Source: Streptomyces sp. MBT65
GTDB lineage: Bacteria > Actinomycetota > Actinomycetes > Streptomycetales > Streptomycetaceae
Reading direction: 5' to 3'
Length of the DNA: 33,805 nt
Assembly (NCBI RefSeq): GCF_016612545.1
Contig: NZ_JAENRY010000055.1
Location: 1-33,805, forward strand
The translations under genes were made by a program, and so were the position numbers. Under the pieces are notes generated by a model. That model saw only the letters and a list, made by a program, of their open reading frames with translations. It searched no databases and had not been told where the DNA came from. Every line of letters begins with the position of its first letter. The first letter of the stretch is position 1. This document shows, one piece after another, positions 25,798 through 33,725 of the stretch.

Positions 25798-26949
25798 CTA
25801 CTTGTCGATGTCCCCGACCACGAAGAACAGCGACCCCAGGATCGCCACCATGTCCGCCACCAGCGTCCCCGGGAGCAGCACCGCGAGCGCCTGGATGTTG
25901 TTGTAGGACGCCGAGCGCAGCTTCAGCCGGTACGGGGTCTTCTCGCCCTTGCTGACGAGGTAGTAGCCGTTGATGCCGAGCGGGTTCTCGGTCCACGCGT
26001 AGGTGTGCCCCTCGGGCGCCTTGAGGACCTTCGGGAGCCGCTGGTTGATCGGCCCGGGCTCCAGCTCGGCGAGCCGGTCGAGGCAGGCGTCCGCGAGGTC
26101 GAGCGCGTTGTGGGTCTGCTCCAGGAGCACCTCGAAGCGGGCGAGGCAGTCGCCCTCCTGGCGCGTGACGACCTTGAGGGTGTCCTGGAGTTCGCCGTAC
26201 GCGAGGTACGGCTCGTCGCGCCGCAGGTCGAAGTCGACGCCCGAGGCGCGCGCGATGGGTCCACTCACGCCGTACGCGTGCACGGCCTCCGGAGACAGCT
26301 CGCCCACCCCGCGTGTGCGACCCCGGAAGATCTCGTTGCCGAGCACCAGGTCGTCGAAGCGGTCCATCCGCGAGCGCACCGCGGCGACGGCCTCACGCGC
26401 GCGTGCCGTCCAGCCCAACGGGACGTCCTCCTTGAGGCCGCCCACCCGGTTGAACATGTAGTGCATGCGCCCGCCGGAGACCTCCTCCATGACGTTCTGG
26501 AGGACCTCGCGCTCCCGGAACGCGTAGAACACCGGGGTGATGCCGCCGAGTTCGAGGGGGTAGGAGCCCAGGAACATCAGGTGGTTGAGCACCCGGTTCA
26601 GCTCGGCGAGCAGGGTGCGTGTCCACACCGCGCGCGGGGGCACCTCCATGCCGAGCATGCGCTCCACCGCAAGGACGACGCCCAGCTCGTTCGAGAACGC
26701 CGACAGCCAGTCGTGGCGGTTGGCGAGCATGATGATCTGGCGGTAGTCGCGCGCCTCGAAGAGCTTCTCGGCTCCCCGGTGCATATAGCCGATCACCGGC
26801 TCCGCGTGCTGGATGCGCTCGCCGTCCAGGACGAGCCGCAGCCGCAGCACACCGTGCGTGGAGGGGTGCTGGGGGCCGATGTTGAGCACCATGTCGGTGC
26901 TCTCCGCGGCGCCGCCGATCCCGACCATGGTCTCCGTCGTGGGAGTCAT
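25798..26949 (-). CDS. nuoD2: Orphan NADH-quinone oxidoreductase subunit D paralogue
   Basis: 383 residues, ATG at 26949. The 49-kDa/NuoD fold is complete: NIGPQHPSTHGVLRLRL (H32, equivalent to the quinone-site His38 of Thermus Nqo4), GYMHRGAEKLFE, the helical core, and the end TLVADMVAILGSLFFVVGDIDK. Other nuo genes are absent here; NuoD normally is encoded in a 13-14 gene operon. By a gap-free alignment from HRGAEK against E. coli NuoCD (recalled sequence), the quinone-binding Tyr (Nqo4 Y87, in DYL) is W81 and the Asp of the LDLGA motif (Nqo4 D139) is E133. The protein therefore may not handle quinone in the standard way. A MidA-type methyltransferase converges on it and a PH-domain gene diverges from it 31 nt away. 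Family certain, function open. Confidence 0.93.
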   Translation of the reverse strand: MTPTTETMVGIGGAAESTDMVLNIGPQHPSTHGVLRLRLVLDGERIQHAEPVIGYMHRGAEKLFEARDYRQIIMLANRHDWLSAFSNELGVVLAVERMLGMEVPPRAVWTRTLLAELNRVLNHLMFLGSYPLELGGITPVFYAFREREVLQNVMEEVSGGRMHYMFNRVGGLKEDVPLGWTARAREAVAAVRSRMDRFDDLVLGNEIFRGRTRGVGELSPEAVHAYGVSGPIARASGVDFDLRRDEPYLAYGELQDTLKVVTRQEGDCLARFEVLLEQTHNALDLADACLDRLAELEPGPINQRLPKVLKAPEGHTYAWTENPLGINGYYLVSKGEKTPYRLKLRSASYNNIQALAVLLPGTLVADMVAILGSLFFVVGDIDK

Positions 26950-26968
26950 GGACACAGTCTCTCGTACG

Positions 26969-26974
26969 TACGCT
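26969..26974 (+). promoter_or_regulatory. Leaderless -10 box (TACGCT) of the first PH-domain gene
   Basis: TACGCT, six bases, then the ATG at 26981. It lies in the 31-nt gap between this start and the divergent nuoD2 start, so the two promoters overlap each other's 5' ends. Confidence 0.55.
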
Positions 26975-26980
26975 TGCGGC

Positions 26981-27481
26981 ATGGAAACGGGGACTGCCGC
27001 GCGGGACGGCGCGGCGAGCGAGCCGGTGTGGACCGGGCTGCCGCCAGGGCTGCTGAAGATGCGACGCCTGTTGCTGGTGGTGTGGCTGGGCCTGCTGACC
27101 GTGCTCCTGGGCACCCTCCTGAACCTGTTCGCGGGGCCCGCCTGGGCGGCGTTCGCGCTGCTGCCGCTCGGCGTCATGGCCTGGGGCTGGGTGGTCCTGG
27201 GCCGCAACTGGCGCTCCTGGAGGTATGCCGAGCGTGCCGACGACCTGCTGATCAGCAAGGGCGTGCTGTGGCACCACGAGACGATCGTGCCGTACGGGCG
27301 GATGCAGCTCGTGGAGGTGACCTCGGGGCCCGTGGAGCGGCACTTCGGGCTGGCGAGCGTCCAGTTGCACACGGCCGCAGCGGCGACCGACGCGACCATC
27401 CCGGGGCTCGACCCGGCCGAGGCCGAACGGCTGCGCGACCGGCTCACCGAGCTGGGCGAGGCCCGATCGGCGGGGCTGTGA
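26981..27481 (+). CDS. Bacterial PH-domain (DUF304/bPH2) membrane protein, YdbS-like
   Basis: 166 residues from the ATG at 26981. After about 25 soluble residues come two transmembrane segments (about 35-55 and 58-78: LLVVWLGLLTVLLGTLLNLF; WAAFALLPLGVMAWGWVVLG). A cytoplasmic bPH2 domain follows (YAERADDLLISKGVLWHHETIVPYGRMQLVEVTSGPVERHFGL is the family core, given here as its span at about 92-134), ending with LHTAAAAT and a short helix. It overlaps the next gene by 4 nt (GTGA), so the two are translationally coupled. This small-large pair resembles Bacillus YdbS-YdbT, a sigma-W-controlled pair giving resistance to an antimicrobial; the equivalence is inferred from layout. Confidence 0.92.
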   Translation: METGTAARDGAASEPVWTGLPPGLLKMRRLLLVVWLGLLTVLLGTLLNLFAGPAWAAFALLPLGVMAWGWVVLGRNWRSWRYAERADDLLISKGVLWHHETIVPYGRMQLVEVTSGPVERHFGLASVQLHTAAAATDATIPGLDPAEAERLRDRLTELGEARSAGL

Positions 27482-28842
27482 CGACGCCGGGCGCCGACAA
27501 GGACGTACCCGAGACGGTAGAGGCCGTAGCGGTCGTACGGGAACAAGTGCCAGTCGTGGAGCGGCGGTTGCATCCGGTGACGCCCCTGCGCCGGGCGTGG
27601 GCGCCGGTCGCCGTCATCATCGGGTGGGCGGTGCACGACCCCAACCAGGCGCAGGAGCAGCTGACCCGGCTGACCACGGTCACGCTGCTCGTCGGGCTCG
27701 CCGTGTTCGTCCCGGCCGCCGCCCTGTACGGCTTTCTGACCTGGTGGTTCACACACTTCTCGGTGACCGACACCGAACTGCGCATCCGTACCGGCCTGTT
27801 GTTCCGGCGCACCGCGCACATCCGGCTGGAACGCATCCAGGCCGTCGATGTCACACAGCCCCTCCTCGCGCGCGTGGCGGGCGTCGCCAAGCTGAAGCTG
27901 GACGTCGTGGGGACCGACAAGAAGGACGAGCTCGCCTTCCTGGGGGAGGGCGAGGCGCGTGCGCTGCGGGCCGAACTGCTCGCGCGGGCGGCCGGGTTCG
28001 CGCCCGAGACCGCGCACGAGGTCGGCGAGGCGCCCGCGCGGCAACTGCTGCACGTGCCCGCCGGGGTCCTCGCGGTGTCCCTGGTGCTGACCGGCGCCAC
28101 CTGGGGGTCGCTGGCCGCCGCCCTCGTCGTACCGCCGCTCCTGTGGTTCGCCACCCACAGCGTGTGGACGGTCCTCGCGACCGCGCTGCCGCTGCTGGGC
28201 GCGGCGGGCGCGAGCAGTGTGGGGCGGTTCGTCGGCGAGTACGACTGGACGGTGGGCGAGTCCCCGGACGGGCTGCGCATCGACCACGGGCTGCTGGACC
28301 GCACGCACGAGACGGTGCCGCCGGGGCGGGTGCAGACCGTACGGATCGTGGAGCCGCTGCTGTGGCGGCGGCGCGGGTGGGTGCGGGTCGAGCTGGACGT
28401 GGCCGGTTCGTCCAACTCCGTGCTGGTGCCGGTCGCCCCGCGCGAGATCGCCGAGTCGGTCGTCGCCCGCGTGCTGCCCGGTGTGACGGTGCCGCCGCGC
28501 TCGGCGCTGTCCCGCCCGCCGCGCCGGGCCGGCCGGTGCGTGCCGCTGTGGTGGCGCGGCTACGGCCTCGCGGTCACCGACACGGTGTTCGCGGCCCGGC
28601 ACGGACTGCTCCGCCGGAGCCTGGCGCTGGTGCCGCACGCGAAGGTGCAGAGCGTACGGCTCACACAGGGGCCCTGGGAGCGGCTCTGGGGGCTCGCGGA
28701 GGTGCACGTGGACACTGGGGCCAATGCGACCGTCACAGCGCGTCTGCGGGGCGCGGAGGAGGCCGCGGAGCTGCTGAGCGGCCAGGCCGAGCGGTCACGG
28801 ACGGGCCGCAGGGACGCGCGGCCGGACCGCTGGATGGCCTGA
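27478..28842 (+). CDS. Multi-PH-domain (bPH2) membrane protein, YdbT-like
   Basis: 454 residues from the GTG at 27478, which overlaps the preceding stop as GTGA. Two N-terminal membrane spans (about 40-55 and 66-90) are followed by a first bPH2 domain (SVTDTELRIRTGLLFRRT; HIRLERIQAVDVTQPLLARV). Two further spans lie at about 195-245. The second bPH2 domain begins near 260 (LRIDHGLLDRTHETVPPGRVQTV) and the third near 360 (YGLAVTDTVFAARHGLLRR; AKVQSVRLTQGPWERLWGL), giving three repeats in all. The family is of unknown biochemistry and likely works with the smaller partner in the membrane. The open frame extends far upstream but the codons before 27478 lie in other genes. Confidence 0.93.
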   Translation: MTTPGADKDVPETVEAVAVVREQVPVVERRLHPVTPLRRAWAPVAVIIGWAVHDPNQAQEQLTRLTTVTLLVGLAVFVPAAALYGFLTWWFTHFSVTDTELRIRTGLLFRRTAHIRLERIQAVDVTQPLLARVAGVAKLKLDVVGTDKKDELAFLGEGEARALRAELLARAAGFAPETAHEVGEAPARQLLHVPAGVLAVSLVLTGATWGSLAAALVVPPLLWFATHSVWTVLATALPLLGAAGASSVGRFVGEYDWTVGESPDGLRIDHGLLDRTHETVPPGRVQTVRIVEPLLWRRRGWVRVELDVAGSSNSVLVPVAPREIAESVVARVLPGVTVPPRSALSRPPRRAGRCVPLWWRGYGLAVTDTVFAARHGLLRRSLALVPHAKVQSVRLTQGPWERLWGLAEVHVDTGANATVTARLRGAEEAAELLSGQAERSRTGRRDARPDRWMA

Positions 28843-28894
28843 GGCCGGACCGCCGAGTGGGCCGAGTGAACTGAACAGCCGGTCCGGCGCCCGG

Positions 28895-30247
28895 TCAGGA
28901 AGCCGCGCTGCGCAGCCCGGGGAGGTTGATCTGCTCGGTCTCGTCGTGTGCCGTCAGGTCGATGACCTGGACCGCGCCGACCCCGCGCGACCGCTCGTCG
29001 GCCGGCTTGAACTGCGCCTCCGCCTCGGCCTTGTGCACGGCGAGGGCCTCCTGGCCCACGACGTCGGCGAGATCCTCGTTCTGTACGGCGTCCATCGCGG
29101 CGGACGCCGCGCCCTTCTGCATACCGAAGAAGTCGAACCCGCCCTCGACCGTCGGCCGCCGCGCGGGAGCCGCCGGTACGACCGCCACCGCGGTCGGCAC
29201 CGTGAAGTGCCCGGAAGGCTGCGCGGGCGGGGCGGACTTGGCGGCCGGGGGAACGGCGGCCGCGTGCTCGTGCCCGTCGACCGCCTCGGGCTTCCCCTCC
29301 GCCTCGTCCTCCTGCGTGGCCTCCGACCCGGCGGGACCCTTGTCGGCCGCCACCGGGGCGGGCTCGGCCGGCGCGGAGTCCTCGTCCCTCGGCGCGGGCA
29401 CCACGGGCCCGGACTCGGGCTCGGTGTCGTCGTCGAGCCGGACCAGCGCCGCCTTGGCCCGCAGGAACAGCTTGGAACCCTCCGGGGAGAACACCGTGGA
29501 CTGGGCGGGCTTCTTCTCCTCGGCGACCTCGGCGACTTCGGCAGCCTCGGCGACACCGACGGCCTCGACGGCGTCGGCCGCCTCGGACTCCGTGTCCTCG
29601 ACCCCGCCCTCGGCATCGGCGTCGGTCCCGTTCGCCGTCTCGTCCTCGTCCTCGGACTCGACCGCGGCAGCCACAGCCCCGGTGTCGTCCGCTTCGAGAT
29701 CGTCGTCCTGGAGCTCCAGGTCCACGTCGGCCGATACGTCGGCGTCGACGTCGCCGTCCACCGCGATCGCCGGCAACGCGCGCGTGGGTTCCGCGGCCTC
29801 TATCTCCAGCAGGCGGCGGCCCTCCAGGGCGCTCGCGCGCTCGGTCTCCGCCGTGGCGTACCGGCGCAGCAGCGCCGCGTGTTCGTTGCGCAGACCCGCC
29901 AGTTCCGTGCGCTTGGCGCGCAGCTTGTGCTCCAGCTTGACGCGGAGTTCGCGCGACTCGTCGAGGTCGGACTCGAGTTCGGCGAGCCGCTCCTCGTAGC
30001 GCCACTCGTCGCTCGTACGCGCGCGTACCAGGTCGGCGACCTGTTTGCCCGCCTGAGTGTCCCAGCGGCGCATGAAGGCCGCGCCGACGAGCGCGGTCGC
30101 GGCGGCGATCGCCGCGACTATGCGGAGCGCCGCCGGTTGCGAGAAGACCCACGGCCCGAAGGCGCAGACGAGCGACACGCCTGCGATCGCCGAAGGGGGC
30201 AACAGCCGGTGCAACGGCGGGGAATGGCGGTGACGTCCACGTGGCAT
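28895..30247 (-). CDS. Membrane-anchored coiled-coil protein with acidic disordered region
   Basis: 450 residues from the ATG at 30247. Two membrane segments form a hairpin at about 18-58 (AIAGVSLVCAFGPWVF; IVAAIAAATALVGAAFM). A coiled coil follows at about 78-140 (RYEERLAELESDLDESREL; LRAKRTELAGLRNEHAALL). About 155-330 is a Glu/Asp/Ala-rich disordered stretch. The C-terminal part is better conserved in type, with GGFDFFGMQKGAASAAMDAVQ and the short end motif VQVIDLTAHDETEQINLP. No enzyme motif is present. The architecture fits a cytoplasmic scaffold tethered to the membrane; that is inference. A TAAGTT box 7 nt before the ATG and no ribosome site suggest leaderless transcription. Confidence 0.9.
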   Translation of the reverse strand: MPRGRHRHSPPLHRLLPPSAIAGVSLVCAFGPWVFSQPAALRIVAAIAAATALVGAAFMRRWDTQAGKQVADLVRARTSDEWRYEERLAELESDLDESRELRVKLEHKLRAKRTELAGLRNEHAALLRRYATAETERASALEGRRLLEIEAAEPTRALPAIAVDGDVDADVSADVDLELQDDDLEADDTGAVAAAVESEDEDETANGTDADAEGGVEDTESEAADAVEAVGVAEAAEVAEVAEEKKPAQSTVFSPEGSKLFLRAKAALVRLDDDTEPESGPVVPAPRDEDSAPAEPAPVAADKGPAGSEATQEDEAEGKPEAVDGHEHAAAVPPAAKSAPPAQPSGHFTVPTAVAVVPAAPARRPTVEGGFDFFGMQKGAASAAMDAVQNEDLADVVGQEALAVHKAEAEAQFKPADERSRGVGAVQVIDLTAHDETEQINLPGLRSAAS

Positions 30248-30254
30248 GGCCAGA

Positions 30255-30260
30255 AACTTA
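30255..30260 (-). promoter_or_regulatory. Leaderless -10 box (TAAGTT) of the coiled-coil membrane protein
   Basis: The minus strand reads TAAGTT, seven bases, then the ATG at 30247. The box overlaps the left arm of the inverted repeat at 30258-30296. Confidence 0.6.
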
Positions 30261-30296
30261 CCGCGCGTAGGCGAATGATGGTGCCCCGCGCGGTAA
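30258..30296. promoter_or_regulatory. Inverted repeat, operator or terminator, between esterase and coiled-coil gene
   Basis: TTACCGCGCG (30258-30267) pairs perfectly with CGCGCGGTAA (30287-30296) over a 19-nt spacer. It sits 40 nt after the esterase stop and just before the coiled-coil gene, both minus strand. It could end esterase transcription or be an operator, as it overlaps the -10 box by three bases. Confidence 0.55.
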
Positions 30297-30335
30297 AAAC
30301 ACAGCCACCCCTATTCCCTCACCTGGGTTCAGCGG

Positions 30336-31472
30336 TCACTTCCACCAGTCGGTGAGCCGCCCGCTGATCCACTGGAGGGCCGGCGGGATCTCCCGTCGCC
30401 AGGTGTTGAAGTTGTGGCCGCCGCTGTCCAGGATGATCGACGAGATACGGGTGGAGTTCCTGGCCTTCACGTCGTCGATGAATTTCCGGGTGTCGTTGTA
30501 GTTGTGTTCCCCGATCCTGCTGCTGGTGACGAGCAGGGAGGTGTCGGGCGCGGGCCGGTGCTTGATGAACCACGACAGGTCCGCCTCGTTCCGCAGCGTG
30601 CTGTCGCCCTGGAAGAGGTCACCCGTGGTGGGGTCTTTCGGCGCCTTGTAGTACGGCGACAGGCCGGCCCCCGCGACATACACCCCGGGGTGGTGCATCG
30701 CGAGTTTCAGGGCGCAGTAACCGCCCGTGGAATCGCCGATGATGCCCCAGCTCCCGGGCTTTTTGCTCACCCTGTAGTGGCTCACCACAGCGTCGGGAAG
30801 ATCCTTGGCGAAGAACGACTCGGTCTGCGGTCCGCCCGGGACATCCACGCACTCGGTGTCGCGCGGCGGCGCCACCGTGGGCCGCATCATCACCAGGATC
30901 ATCGGCTGCATCCGGCCTGCCCTCGCCAACTCCAGGGCTGTGCGCGGGTAGTTCAGCTTGTCGACGAGCGCCTGGGCGGTGCCCGGGTACCCCGTGAGGA
31001 CGACCGTCGCCGGGAACGAGCGCGTGCGGTTCTGCGGCTGGAAGTACTCCGGCGGCAGGTACACGTACGCGGGGGTGGCGATGTGGGTAGTACGGCCGAC
31101 TATGTCGACCCGCTGCACCTGGCCCACGTGTTGCGGCCGTGAGGAGCCGCCCGGTGCGTCCACCCGCCGGGTGTCGACCACTTGGAGCGGTCCGCCCGTG
31201 TTCCCGAGCGCCGAGTGGTCGACGACCACTCCCTGGTCGGTCTCCTGGCCGAACAGGTCGGCCCAGCTGGCGTAGAAGCCGAAGGCCTGGTTGGCGCCGA
31301 GGCCGACCGAGGCGAACAGCACCAACTGCGTTGCCAGCAGCAGCCCGACGCGTCCGCTGACGGCCCGCCAGTTCCGTCGGGCCAGTCGCGGCCACAGCCA
31401 CACCGTGCCGATGAACAGCAGGGCGGCACACACGAACGCCAGTACCAACACCTTGTTGCTCGTGAGTCCCAT
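30336..31472 (-). CDS. Membrane-anchored alpha/beta-hydrolase esterase (esterase D / antigen 85-like)
   Basis: 378 residues from the ATG at 31472, with GGGGAC six bases upstream; an upstream in-frame start at 31502 lacks a ribosome site. Two membrane segments (about 8-26 and 40-60) precede an external catalytic domain from about 95. The nucleophile elbow is GDSTGG in WGIIGDSTGGYCALKLAMHHP, and the catalytic His is in DSGGHNFNTW. YVYLPPEYFQP and FPATVVLTGYPG are typical of the esterase D/mycolyltransferase-like fold. The substrate is unknown; streptomycetes make no mycolic acids, so a cell-envelope ester or xenobiotic is more likely than a mycolate. It is divergent from the MprF-like gene. Confidence 0.9.
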   Translation of the reverse strand: MGLTSNKVLVLAFVCAALLFIGTVWLWPRLARRNWRAVSGRVGLLLATQLVLFASVGLGANQAFGFYASWADLFGQETDQGVVVDHSALGNTGGPLQVVDTRRVDAPGGSSRPQHVGQVQRVDIVGRTTHIATPAYVYLPPEYFQPQNRTRSFPATVVLTGYPGTAQALVDKLNYPRTALELARAGRMQPMILVMMRPTVAPPRDTECVDVPGGPQTESFFAKDLPDAVVSHYRVSKKPGSWGIIGDSTGGYCALKLAMHHPGVYVAGAGLSPYYKAPKDPTTGDLFQGDSTLRNEADLSWFIKHRPAPDTSLLVTSSRIGEHNYNDTRKFIDDVKARNSTRISSIILDSGGHNFNTWRREIPPALQWISGRLTDWWK

Positions 31473-31572
31473 GGGCTGTCCCCGCCTGCGCTTTCCGCCC
31501 ACGGCACCCGCGTTTTCGCGAGGGCTTGCCCCAGGCTTTCCTTGGCCTTTGAACCGGCTTTTCGGTAAGGAA

Positions 31573-31601
31573 GGAACCTCCTTCCCGTAGACACCGTCCT
31601 A
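31573..31601 (+). promoter_or_regulatory. Possible sigma-E type promoter of the MprF-like gene
   Basis: GGAAC (31573-31577) and GTCCTA (31596-31601) are 18 nt apart, resembling the GGAAC...GTC pattern of envelope-stress ECF promoters. The -35 lies in a small dyad, GGAAGGA-ACC-TCCTTCC (31569-31585). Spacing is at the long end, so this is a candidate only. Confidence 0.45.
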
Positions 31602-31671
31602 GAGGGCGCAATGTCGCCGGATGCCCGAATCGGGCCCGGATCCAAGGTCTCTCGCAGAACTACGGGATGCG

Positions 31672-33507
31672 ATGTCTGTCAGGATAGATGGGGAAATGTC
31701 GGGTGGGGTTCCGAGCCGTTCAGGCCGGGTCCGGCGCATAGTCCGAGGTCCGCGCCCCGAGGTCGTTCCCACGCTCGTCGCCAGGGCCTGCGCCCTTGTC
31801 GGCCTGCTGGACATCGCCGCGGGGGTGTTCCCGCGCTTCCGGCACAGCCGTATGCACACGATGGCCGAGGTGCTGCCGGGCGCGCTCGGCCCCTTCGCGG
31901 CGGCGCTCGCGCTCAGCACCGGCGTGCTGTTGCTGCTGCTCGCGCACGGGCTCCGGCGGCGCAAGCGGCGGGCCTGGCGGGCCGCGGTGGCGCTGCTGCC
32001 GGCGGGCGCGGTGGCGCAGTTCGCGTACCGGCACTCCCTCATAGGAGTCGTCATCTCGGCCGCGCTGCTCGCACCCCTGCTGCTGCACCGCGACGAGTTC
32101 CGGGCGCTGCCCGACCCGCGCAGCCGCTGGCGCGCGCTCGCCAACTTCGTGCTCATGGGCGCCGGTTCACTGGTCCTCGGACTGGTGATCGTCAGCGTCC
32201 ACTCCAAGCGCATGGTCGGCGACCCGAGCCTGGCCGACCGGATCACGCACGTCCTGTACGGCCTGTTCGGCTTCGAGGGACCGGTCGACTACGAGGGCAG
32301 CACCTCCTGGACGGTCGCCTTCTCGCTGGGCGCCCTGGGGCTGCTCACCGCCGTGACGACGATCTACCTCGCGTTCCGTCCCGAGCACCCGGCCGCGCGC
32401 CTCACCCCGGAGGACGAGACGCAGTTGCGCGCCCTCCTGGAGAAGCACGGCCGGCGCGACTCGCTCGGTCACTTCGCGCTGCGCCGCGACAAGGCCGTCG
32501 TCTTCTCGCCCAGCGGCAAGGCGGCGGTGACGTACCGCGTCGTCTCCGGGGTGATGCTCGCCAGCGGTGACCCGATCGGCGACGTGGAGGCCTGGCCGGG
32601 CGCCATCGAGCGGTTCATGGACGAGGCGAAGGCCCACTCCTGGACGCCGGCCGTCATGGGCTGCTCGGAGACGGGCGGCGAGGTGTGGACCCGCGAGACC
32701 GGCCTCGACGCCCTCGAACTCGGCGACGAGGCGGTGGTCGACGTGGCGGATTTCTCGCTCGCCGGGCGCGCGATGCGCAACGTACGCCAAATGGTGAAGC
32801 GCATCGAGCGGGCCGGCTACGAAACCCGGGTACGGCGTGTACGTGACCTCGGCGAGGGCGAGTTGGAGCGGATCCGGCGCGCCGCCGAGGACTGGCGGGG
32901 TACCGACACCGAGCGCGGCTTCTCCATGGCACTCGGCCGCATCGGCGACCCCGAGGACGGCGACTGCTTCATCGCGACCGCCCACAAGACGGACGAACAC
33001 CCGGGCGAGTACGGCGACTTGAAGGCGATCCTGCACTTCGTGCCCTGGGGCACCGACGGCATGTCGCTGGACCTGATGCGCCGCGACCGCTCGGCGGACC
33101 CGGGGATGAACGAACTGCTCATCGTCGCCTCCCTCCAGGACGCCCCGAAGCTCGGCATCACGCGCGTGTCGCTCAACTTCGCCATGTTCCGGGCGGCACT
33201 CGCGCGGGGCGAGAAGATCGGCGCGGGCCCGGTGCTGCGCGCCTGGCGCGGACTGCTCGTGTTCCTGTCCCGCTGGTTCCAGATCGAGTCCCTGTACAAG
33301 TTCAACGCGAAGTTCCAGCCCCGCTGGGAACCCCGCTTCGTCGTCTACCGCGCCTCGGGCGACCTCCCCCGCATCGGCTTCGCCGCGATGCAGGCCGAGG
33401 GCTTCGTCAACCTGGCGCTCCCGCTGCCGCGCTTCCTGCGCCGCCGCAAGGCCGTGGCTCCGGCATGCGCGCACGGCCTGGCGGAACGGGACGTACGGGC
33501 GGCTTGA
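31672..33507 (+). CDS. MprF-like aminoacyl-phosphatidylglycerol synthase (DUF2156)
   Basis: 611 residues if the ATG at 31672 is used, chosen for GGGA 4-5 nt upstream; in-frame ATGs at 31621 and 31696 are possible. Six or seven membrane segments (about 45-250) form the flippase-type part. From about 270 to 590 is the catalytic LPG-synthase domain with two GNAT-like halves: LEKHGRRDSLGHFALRRDKA, VSGVMLASGDPIGD, SLAGRAMRNVRQMVKRIERAG, SLDLMRRDRSADPGMNELL, FYKFNAKFQPRWEPRF-like ending (here LYKFNAKFQPRWEPRFVVY). It moves an amino acid, usually lysine, from tRNA to membrane phospholipid, lowering negative charge and raising resistance to cationic peptides. Unlike mycobacterial LysX, no lysyl-tRNA synthetase domain is fused. 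It is monocistronic with a GC-rich hairpin downstream. Confidence 0.93.
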   Translation: MSVRIDGEMSGGVPSRSGRVRRIVRGPRPEVVPTLVARACALVGLLDIAAGVFPRFRHSRMHTMAEVLPGALGPFAAALALSTGVLLLLLAHGLRRRKRRAWRAAVALLPAGAVAQFAYRHSLIGVVISAALLAPLLLHRDEFRALPDPRSRWRALANFVLMGAGSLVLGLVIVSVHSKRMVGDPSLADRITHVLYGLFGFEGPVDYEGSTSWTVAFSLGALGLLTAVTTIYLAFRPEHPAARLTPEDETQLRALLEKHGRRDSLGHFALRRDKAVVFSPSGKAAVTYRVVSGVMLASGDPIGDVEAWPGAIERFMDEAKAHSWTPAVMGCSETGGEVWTRETGLDALELGDEAVVDVADFSLAGRAMRNVRQMVKRIERAGYETRVRRVRDLGEGELERIRRAAEDWRGTDTERGFSMALGRIGDPEDGDCFIATAHKTDEHPGEYGDLKAILHFVPWGTDGMSLDLMRRDRSADPGMNELLIVASLQDAPKLGITRVSLNFAMFRAALARGEKIGAGPVLRAWRGLLVFLSRWFQIESLYKFNAKFQPRWEPRFVVYRASGDLPRIGFAAMQAEGFVNLALPLPRFLRRRKAVAPACAHGLAERDVRAA

Positions 33508-33528
33508 CTGACGGGGTCGGCCCGAGCG

Positions 33529-33621
33529 CGGCCCCCGCCCCCGAGCGGAGGCCGTCGCCCGGACCGGCCCCGGAGTGTCGCTCCGGCCGGCCCGGGCAGT
33601 CCGCTCGGGCCGCCGGGGCCG
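33529..33621 (+). terminator. Complex GC-rich hairpin downstream of the MprF-like gene
   Basis: CCCGAGCGGA (33540-33549) pairs perfectly with TCCGCTCGGG (33600-33609). Inside is CCGGAG-TGTCG-CTCCGG (33570-33586). Further partial pairing extends to about 33529 and 33621. It starts 22-32 nt after the stop, well placed to end transcription. No T-run. Confidence 0.7.
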
Positions 33622-33725
33622 GTGGCCGCGGTCAGACGGCCTTGCACGGCCGGGGACCCTCTCCAGGACCTCGCGTCCCTCCCATCGCGCGACGGCCGCC
33701 CCCTCTCCCCTGCCCCGCCTGACCA

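Noticed and set aside
28946..30355. 469-codon plus-strand frame
   Set aside because: Antisense of the coiled-coil membrane protein; composition is typical of a shadow frame.
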